A stretch of DNA of 64,000 nt. Source: Prinsepia uniflora (lineage: Eukaryota > Streptophyta > Magnoliopsida > Rosales > Rosaceae). How positions within the stretch are numbered: the first letter of the stretch is position 1; every line of letters starts with the position of its first letter. Under the pieces are notes generated by a model. The model did not search any database. It was not told where the DNA came from and was given only the letters and a program-made list of their open reading frames with translations. This document shows positions 56,751 through 64,000 of the stretch, one piece after another. The stretch spans positions 5,995,781 to 6,059,780 of the forward strand of contig CM064866.1 in assembly GCA_032719365.1 (NCBI GenBank), given 5' to 3'. The translations under genes were made by a program, and so were the position numbers.

Positions 56751-59195
56751 TGACAGGACCTGTCCCAACTGGACTTTGATAACCGTGCCCGATCCTACTC
56801 TCGTCTGACAAGTCAACTGAAGTCCGAAACTGCCCCTCAGCACCTGTCAGACAAGAGATAACTGCACTGATTTCCGCTCATGCCTCCGCTTCTAGATCAG
56901 CCCCGAACGTCGTGCCACGGCCTGAAGGGTTATCAAAACAGGAAAGGTGTGAGTGGATAAAAATAATATCATTTAAAACACATTTCAAAATACTTCATTT
57001 ACCTTCTAGTTTATCAAACCATGCATGCATAGGATCAAACATATGAATCACTGGCTTCCAAGCCAAATCACATGAAAAGTATCAAATTCCGGCTCTCAAG
57101 CCAAACATATGAATCATTTCATAAAACCATTTTATCATAAAATAAAGTACATAACTCGGGAATTACACATCCGAGGGTCCTCTGGGAATTACACATCCAG
57201 AGTCATCATCCAGCTGGGAATTACACATCCAGCCCTGCTGGGAATTACACATCCAGCCTCACTGGGAATTACACATCTGGTCCTTTCGGGAATTACACAT
57301 TCGGAGTCCCTCCGGGAATTACACATCCGAAGTCTACCTATTAATTACACATCTGGGGGCACTGAACTAAATACAAAATCAAAATATTTATTTCAAAATC
57401 ATCGTTAAAACCACGTCAAAAACATTTATCACGGGGTCTCAAGCCCAAATCTCATTTTCACGCAAATCCGTGCAGCCGCAACCTAAGTTGTCATTTTCAC
57501 ATAAATCCATAAAATATCCGAAAAAAGCATTACAAATCCATCAAATCAATCCCTGACTCATAATCCAAGTCAAAACTCATCTCAAATCCCAGGCTTTCGC
57601 CCAAAACAGCAATTTCACAGTTTCTCGAAAAATGTGCCCAAAACACTAATTAAAATAATCATTAAATCCAGAAATAATCATGTCAAATCATTGCAATTCA
57701 AATCATTCCATAAATCATGTAAAACATTTAACTATGCATGCATATTAGTTTATAAAATAAATGTCCACTCACACACCGTCCAAACCGCTCGCTTTCCGAG
57801 CTGCAAGTGTTTCCGTAATTTCCGGTACTTTCCAGAAATTCCAAGTCCGACCCAAAATCATCATTATGGGTTACTAATAACTCAATTAATATCATATTAA
57901 TTTCCCATAATTTTCTAGGAATTAATTACGAATTTAAAACGTAACATAAACCTTCAAACCCTCGAAATAATATCGAAACGGTGTCCGATTGACTCGGAAC
58001 CAACTCTAAAATGTTCGTTACATTGCATAGAAGAAAAGTCATGTTGACCTCACCTTGGGAATCGTGCCCACGCGCCACCGTGAGTGGCTGCACGTGAAAC
58101 TCACGCGCCAGCTACAGTGATGCTATAGTGTTGTCTCTCCCACCCGTTTGACAGATAAACGGATCCTGCAACCCGCGAGCAGACCCGATTCGATTCCCAT
58201 CAATTCTGCATCAATTCCTACAATTGAACCGTCCATTTGCATCGTTATTCATCCAATTAAGGTTCTGTAATCTCAATTACTTAAGAACTTACCTCAATTC
58301 TTCTATTCGATCTCAACTTTGTCGATGAACACCCGGGTACTGTCCATCCTTTAATCTCGACCAATTCCAATTGAATTCTTGCAATTGATGCATTGACAAG
58401 TTTTGTTGGACCCTCATAAGCATATTTCCAAGGCCAATTTCAGCCTTCAACCCCTCTAATTACTCGAACACAATCTCAAAAATCCAAAGTCCTCACCCTT
58501 CTGTTCTAAGGAAAAACGACCTCAATTTCCTTTAAGTTTAATCTCATCTTGTTCGAAATACTCCCAGAAGACTCAATTGAATCTCAATTTGGATCATCAC
58601 AGTCTATTTCTTTTATTTTTAATTTTGGAATATTTGAGCTTCCACTGGTTTGGGTCTTCGGGTTTAGGGGTTTATCTTCCTCACTTCTCCTCTAAGTCTC
58701 ACTCGTTTTTCTCTGTGGATTCATTGTTTATACTTAACCTCATTCATCAATCAATTTGATGAAATTTGAACGAAGGGGTGGGCGGTTTTGTGATATCCTT
58801 TGTTCATACACGACATCCACAAAAAGGCCACTAATCTCAATTAGCAAGTGACAGATGTCACTTAACTACCTACCTGACTCACCCCTATAGCTGAATCAGC
58901 CAATTAGCCATCCAATTTACCCTACTACCCTAAATTACCATTTTACCCCTGCACAAATAATTACCAAAATACCCCTAGCCTTCGCAGACCCACAACTTTC
59001 ACATCCGACCTCCGATTGACACATGTCGTCTGTCTACGGATTCAGCGTCCCGAGACCTATCCAACGGTCCTTCCGGAAAGTCCAAATAAAGTCCCGATGA
59101 AAAAGTCAACTTTTACCCTCCATAACCAAGGGCAAAATCGTCATTTCTTTCCAATTTTTCCAATTTTTCCTTTTTTGAATTTTCGGGTCGACACA
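56751..59195 (-). mobile_element. Solo LTR, target duplication CTGGG
   Basis: A 2445-bp minus-strand LTR between CTGGG at 56746-56750 and 59196-59200. Its closest relative here is 14506-17143, with the same array of constant-loop hairpins (57157-57360). GTGAGTGGAT is at 56949-56958, TGCATGCA near 57031 and 57736, GTCCACTCAC at 57763-57772, the GC-rich core near 58065-58110, and the donor (ACTTAC on plus) at 58287-58292. A perfect hairpin with AAGTGACA arms is at 58846-58863. Confidence 0.93.
57157..57360. repeat. Hairpin array with constant loop and variable stems
   Basis: The loop GAATTACACAT recurs about every 25-30 bp. Stems seen are CTCGG/CCGAG, CTCTGG/CCAGAG, GCTGG/CCAGC (two adjacent units, one probably a recent duplication) and CCGG/CCGA-like decayed forms. 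The LTR at 14506 has ACCG/CGGT at the unit where this one has a weaker pairing. Confidence 0.85.
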
Positions 59196-61059
59196 CTGGG
59201 ATCGTGTTATTGAGACTCCTCATGATCACAATGAACTAAGCTTTGAAGGTGGAACATGCAAGTGGTGGTCGTGGTGAGGAAGGAAAGCTTGGTCGATGCT
59301 TTCGAAGCCAATATCTTCAAATCCAGGTATACTTTTGAAATTCTGGACTCATTTTTGGATTTCTTGGCTTGAGTAGGTAAATTTCCATATAAAATTTGTG
59401 AAATTTGGTTGAGAAATGAGAGAGATATTGAGGTTTGAAGTTTCGGGCAAAAATGGGGTTTTCCAGCCAGTTGACGGCGGCGGCGGTCCGGTCATCTTCT
59501 CCAGCGATATGATGGCGTCAGCATGAAGTCATGATGACTTCAGCGTGTGACATCATGATGATGTCATCTAACAGGTGTCAAAGTCTATTAGAGGATGACG
59601 TCAGTAAGTGACATCATCTTGTCAGAGGTTGTTAGAGTTTCATAGAGGGTGACGTCATGATGATGTCATTTAACACATGTCAGAATTTTCATGCCACGTT
59701 AGCATAGGGCTGACGTCAGCAGCTGATGTTAGGCGTGTGGGGTGGCGCATAGGCTGTTGACCCAAACTTTGACCTGGGCGCGAGGGCACGTGGGCGAGAA
59801 TCTCGAGGTGGGGCCAGGTTTGTTCAAAAGGTTTCGACATTTTAAATCCAATGGTGGTGGTTTTAGGATGATTGGAGGTCGTTAGAGGGTAGTTTAGGGC
59901 CCTTTTCACCTCAGGAAGCGTGTTTTAGAGGCGATTACTATTCCGGGGCGTGGGGGTGTATACGTGTGTATTTGTACCGATTGTTAGTAACACCCAGATT
60001 TTTATTTGGCAGGCGCGAACGATCCAAGAGTCTCCGAGGTGCTTCCGACTCGAGATTGAGCTACTAATAAAGCTTGTGAGTGGACATTTGTTTTCTAAAC
60101 ATGATGCATGCATATTTACTAGTTTTATTTGATATGTTTTAGGCTGTTATGAGTCTATGATTACGGGGATATGATTTGATGCACCATAATTTGTTTTGAT
60201 ATCTGTATTGCTATTTGGACACAGGTGATTGTGCTTTTTATGAAAACACTCTTGCTTTTGGGTTGAGCCCGAACAGTTGTATCTTTCAAAGGTTTTCTAT
60301 ATTGCATAACAGGTATGACAGGTATTCACATATGGTATTTTATATTCGGTTACAGCCTCCTCTAGCGATTGGATCGCTTCATTCGGAGTTGGACTCCGTA
60401 GATTCCCAGAGACGGGCTCAGACGTGACCAGTGCCGGGCTGGGTACGTGCCGGTGTGGTTGGACCCTGCTAAACCCGTTCTTGACTATCGATAGATTTGA
60501 TGAGATGCCAGTTGGATTGGCGGTTGGTTGGACTAACGGGATGAGGAAGTTTACATGGGGCTGTGGGCCCGAGACTATACTAATACTATTAGATGCCTAT
60601 GTTATTGTGAAATTATGCTTATTAATATTGTGTTTCCTTCATGATTTACTATTGATGTGCATGCATTTTTTCAAAAATGAGGGTCAAAGAACTATTCTGA
60701 AATCAATGGTTTTCAAACTTGTTGTATTTTGTCCACTCATGGTTTTTAATGGTTTTCTTACCCTCCAGACTACTTTGGGGATGGGGGCTGGTTTGAGGCT
60801 GAGGCACCATCAAGCAGAACTGCACACTCATTTTGAACTGAAGTAGGATATTAGCTTACATTACAAGTCTATCTAGTGGTCTTGAAACCTTGTTTTAAAT
60901 TTATTTAACGTTCACACGTGGATTTATCCATAGTCTAATTATTATGCATGTTCCTTTCTGAACTAAAGGTATTGTGAGTATATTAAATTATTGAGTCATA
61001 CAGGAGTAGGGCCCGTTCATGCGAGTCAGGGTATTTTTGGGGCAGGTCCGGTTAAGACG

Positions 61060-61248
61060 AGAGACTTCAACTACCTTTGAAGGTTCAAATGACACTATTC
61101 TATATCCATGTGCGTTACACTCCTTTTCCTTCGAGTAGAGTTACTTTTGTCCCACATAGTTTTTATTACGTAACAAGGTTTTAACGAGGCGCGCAACACA
61201 TAGGTGCTAAGCGAAGAAGTACTATTGCATAAAATATTTAAGGGGGAA
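61060..61248 (+). other. copia 3' untranslated region, second part, and PPT
   Basis: This carries another copy of the sense motif (ACTCCTTTTCCTTCGAGTAG, then TTTTTATTACGTAACAAGG and TTTTAACGAGGCGC) and ends in AAGGGGGAA at 61240-61248, a polypurine tract directly before the LTR start TGTTGTAAAT. Confidence 0.75.
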
Positions 61249-61486
61249 TGTTGTAAATATATATTAGTTACATGACTATTTACATGCAAAGGGCATATGT
61301 GTCATTATACACATATGCCAAAACCCTAATTCTATAATGCTTTGTAGATTATTATATCCTAATCTAATTTCAGATTATTCAGAGCCTCCAAATGTTTTTT
61401 TTTCCTTCGTGCGTATTCTTGATTTCACAATGCTATATAATATCATACCTAATTTTATTGTATATAAATTAAAATTAATACAAACA
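61249..61486 (+). repeat. copia 3' LTR, probable extent
   Basis: This starts TGTTGTAAATATATATTAG after the PPT. It includes a CTATATAATA TATA-like box near 61433 and a plausible end at a CA near 61482-61486. The 3' limit is uncertain because no second LTR is available for comparison. Confidence 0.6.
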
Positions 61487-61873
61487 AGCTGAAAGTGGGT
61501 GAATGGATTTACAAGGTGAAGTCACTAAAAGTATTTAAAGTTCCTGCTTGGGCTGTTGATGAAGAAAAGGCTCTGGCTCAGATGGATTATTCAAATTTGA
61601 TTGGAAGTTTGAATTGGTAGGATGTGCTAGTGGGTTGGTAGTCGGAGTGGTTCTTTTGGATTTTGTGATCACAAGGAGGCAGGTTTGTTTCATCAGATTG
61701 CTGGAATTATCACACAAATATTGATAACCAAAAGTTGCTTTCTGTTAGAGTTCATTTATATAAGCATTGTGTGTTAGTGGTTTTTGTATTCTCTCACACT
61801 ATTGTGTTTTTTGGTTCTCTGCTTTGGAGATGTATCCGATCTTGAGTTATGGTGGAGACGTAATGAGAATAAA
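61487..61873 (+). other. Possible 3' terminal exon with poly(A) signal, unidentified
   Basis: From about 61487 one frame reads KLKVGEWIYKVKSLKVFKV, then PAWAVDEEKALAQ and MDYSNLIGSLNW before TAG at 61618-61620. Text after it looks like untranslated DNA, with AATAAA at 61868-61873. The composition is protein-like and unlike the surrounding retroelements, and it sits just outside the copia 3' LTR, where target DNA is expected. I do not recognise the protein. A chance frame is possible. Confidence 0.3.
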
Positions 61874-62500
61874 GATGATTAGGGTCTTGTATGTGTATCA
61901 ACAAATGCATCTACATTTTTAATTGGTTTTTGATATATAATGTTATTCTATTGTAAAGGAGAGGAGATTTGGCTACAGTCGTATTATGAGTTAGTCACTA
62001 ATCACTGTGTATCAAAATTTACATGAAGAGTTCGAATCAAGAAACACTTATATTTACGTCTAAATTTACACTTTTTTTGGACGTTTAAATTTAGTGTCAA
62101 CATGAAGAGCTCTGATTAGAAATAATGTGAAACCTCGTTAATGTTCAAGTTACATGAATTTTAATTAATATATAATTTCTGTTTTCCATTAAAAGCTTTT
62201 TATTTTCTTTCAAGTATAAGTAAATATCATATTTGAAAACAAAATTATATAAAAATAATAATTAAAAGAAAACCCTTAGAAAAAAAAAGCATACAAGAGG
62301 TGGAAAATACACCCGTGAAAGAGGTTGGAAGATTGATATTTCCCTTTGGATAACGAATTCGATCAGGACCAATCATATTTGTCTTCAGAATTAAAGAAAC
62401 TATAAATTAAAAACTACAAGAGAAAGGAAATTAAAGAAAAAAAAATTATGTTGACAGATGAAGATGGGTGAGGATTCCTGGAAATAAGAACTGTTGAATC
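61874..62500. other. AT-rich DNA without recognisable features
   Basis: Long A and T runs and no similarity to the LTR families in this window. Neither strand has a long frame. Confidence 0.5.
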
Positions 62501-63090
62501 AAAGATTGAACTCGTCGCGAAAAGTCCTCACAATTCCTGCAAACAGCAAACAATTAGCTATCGTTGTTTCGATCGATTTACCCGGGGGGTTGTTCAACCA
62601 AGAACACTCTGATGCTTAAGTTAGCTTTGAGAGAGGAAAGGGATATACTTCGAAACGAAGAATCAACGTACCTTGGAAATGAAATGTGTCTTGCTATTTA
62701 TAGGAAAATCTTGGGAGCCTTGGAGAGTTCTCATTGATCGGTTTGAATATTTAATTAGTAAATAATATATTATTATTAAATATATTATTTAATAATCATA
62801 ATGATGGCTCATCATGATAGTAATGATATTTATTGTATTTTAATATTAATATTAATTATCCATTATTAAGAATAATGATAATTAAATCTCGGGGAGAATA
62901 TCAATATTATGGAAGCTTTAACCCGATCAAATAACGTATTTAACTGGTAAATAGATTATTTAATGTGCGGGTGTTTTTCAAATGACCAGCGTTATTTGCC
63001 AAGGGTAATTTGGTCATTTTTGGGACTTACGGGACACGTGGCGGCTCCATAATTTTCGGATGATTTTGGGTTCCACAAATGCCCCCACAT
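62501..63090 (-). repeat. LTR-like promoter region, Tat/Ogre-like, minus strand
   Basis: On the minus strand it would begin TGGGGGCATTTGTGGAACCC (63090) and carry CTATAAATAG (plus 62694-62703), followed by text around 62580-62660 (CCGGGGGGTTGTTCAACCAA on plus). From memory of the families this resembles LTRs of Tat-type gypsy elements, but both ends and the duplication are unconfirmed. A host promoter is an alternative. Confidence 0.4.
62694..62703 (-). promoter_or_regulatory. TATA box candidate
   Basis: The minus strand reads CTATAAATAG, a strong plant TATA match. Transcription would run leftwards from about 62660. Confidence 0.55.
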
Positions 63091-64000
63091 CGATTCGGTA
63101 TTCAGGGAATCCGGAGGGATGTATATTGCTTGGAATCTTGTATTACCGGGTTTCCGGTTACTGTTGGGTACAAGAAACGAGTCAGTATTTATTTAACGAT
63201 TATGCCCCTGATTATAAGGGTTAAAAGTCCATTATTTTTTTTAGAATGACTATTCTGGCTTTAGTGGTGTGAATCAGACATAATGTGCAAAAGTGACCAT
63301 TTTGCCCCCAAGCATGGGCAAAATGTTAACTTTTGAGCCCGGGGGTCCAAAGGACGTGGGCCAGAGACCGTTACGTAGGTCGAATTGATACGAATCCATA
63401 GACAGGCGGCATGCCGAAATCGGAGATCGGATGCAAAAGTTATGGATCTACGAAGGCGAGGGGTATTTTCGTTATTTTTGCAAACTAAGGGCAAAACGTC
63501 GACTTTTGACTCGGACGATCAAACGAACTTTGACCGATGACTATGACATAGTTCGGGATGTCACGGGTCCGTAGACAGGCGGCATGTCCAAAACGGGGCT
63601 CGGATGTGAAAGTTTACGGCTCTACGTAGTCCAGGGGTAAAATGGTAAATTTCCGAGCGAAGGGCGAAACGGTCTTTCAAATGAAAAGTAAATGCTGACT
63701 CAAGCTACCAGCCAAACATGTCACTTTTCCTCTTACTTTTACACCTGATTTTAGGGAGTAAATCTAGGGTTTAGAGACACTAAACCCTTAATTAGGGAAA
63801 AAACACTCAATTTGTCCATTTGTGCTATTGTTTAAATAACAGATCAAATTAGCTGTGAGAATTTACAATTGAGAGGTTGAATCAGATCAAATTAAACAAA
63901 GGGGATAGAGGGTGCACTGATTTTGCCGATTTCAAAAATTTTGAGAAATTGTGGTGAGAATTCGAATTCGGATTCGCGAGCTCTAAGGATCAAAATTGAG
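63091..64000 (+). repeat. U3-like part of another plus-strand LTR, runs off the window
   Basis: The stretch 63250-63660 contains two successive copies of the U3 block seen in the solo LTRs (phrases like CCATAGACAGGCGGCATG, GTGACATAGTTCGGGATGTCACGG-type text and GACTTTTGACTCGGACG). The start TGTAACGACCC is not found, so the left limit is unclear. The final 300 bp are AT-rich with a purine-rich run and no recognised gene. Confidence 0.5.

Larger units (their letters stand above)
56432..61054 (+). mobile_element. Solo LTR in copia, duplication AGACG, split by a second LTR
   Basis: AGACG at 56427-56431 and 61055-61059. Net length is about 2.17 kb. It starts TGTAACAACCC and ends GGTCCGGTTA (CA to TA). 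It belongs to the diverged family also seen at 46040, with several TGACGTCA sites at 59596-59718 and GTGAGTGGAC at 60076-60085. ATGCATGCAT lies near 60104 and GTGCATGCAT near 60657, with GTCCACTCAT at 60731-60740 and the acceptor-like ACCCTCCAG at 60761. Confidence 0.88.
49285..61486 (+). mobile_element. Decayed Ty1-copia element carrying four solo LTRs
   Basis: After removing the insertions at 50650-56135 and 56432-61054, what remains is about 2.1 kb: a partial pol (49445-50649), the 3' untranslated region (56136-56431 and 61060-61239), a PPT and a 3' LTR. The copia element is therefore the oldest layer here. Its gag, protease, integrase and 5' LTR are absent. Confidence 0.8.

Noticed and set aside
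63760..63800. Telomere-like repeat (TAGGGTTTA)
   Set aside because: It is a single occurrence, not a tandem array.

Overview
The window looks like plant nuclear DNA, probably from a eudicot, although the species cannot be named from the sequence. It contains no intact host gene. Almost all of it is LTR-retrotransposon sequence: a stack of solo LTRs inserted into one another, plus a few elements with internal regions. The plant assignment rests on primer-binding sites matching initiator tRNA-Met, a Tekay/Del-type Ty3-gypsy polyprotein, a Ty1-copia pol remnant, and coding decay of the CAG-to-TAG and CGA-to-TGA kind expected from methylated cytosines.

Layout. 1-1315: an LTR end, PBS and internal remnant on the plus strand. 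1316-7869: a minus-strand element with two 2.6-kb LTRs, a PPT, a PBS and only a gag gene (TR-GAG type). 7870-14171: a non-coding (LARD-like) minus-strand element interrupted by a solo LTR at 8177-11046. 14172-18128: a plus-strand LTR split by a minus-strand solo LTR. 18129-24114: copia-derived AT-rich DNA carrying three plus-strand LTR insertions. 24115-29600: LTR pieces and a second LARD internal region. 29640-35710: a minus-strand solo LTR split by a plus-strand solo LTR. 36122-42392: a Tekay-like element with 5' LTR, PBS, gag, protease, RT, RNase H and a broken integrase. 42425-46034: a solo LTR. 46035-49284: an LTR fragment and unresolved retroelement sequence. 49285-61486: a dead copia element holding four solo LTRs nested as two pairs. 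61487-64000: a possible host 3' exon, AT-rich DNA, a minus-strand LTR-like promoter region and the head of another LTR.

Eleven solo LTRs (0.5-3.6 kb) could be bounded. Ten have perfect 5-bp target duplications and one has a single mismatch, so the nesting order can be read directly.

The most unusual signal lies inside the LTRs. Nearly every copy, on either strand and in several diverged families, carries the same module: GTGAGTGGAC, then TGCATGCA, then 0.6-1.4 kb rich in arrays of short hairpins, then TGCATGCA, a GGAGGG-type arm, GTCCACTCAC, and a CCCTCC-type arm. Stem sequences differ between units and copies while complementarity is kept, both in the small hairpins and in the distal GGAGGG/CCCTCC stem. 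This is compensatory change readable by eye. The arms are ordered A-B-A'-B', a pseudoknot-capable topology, and they overlap good matches to splice-site consensus. I regard this structured module as the candidate undescribed system. Its function is not shown by the sequence.
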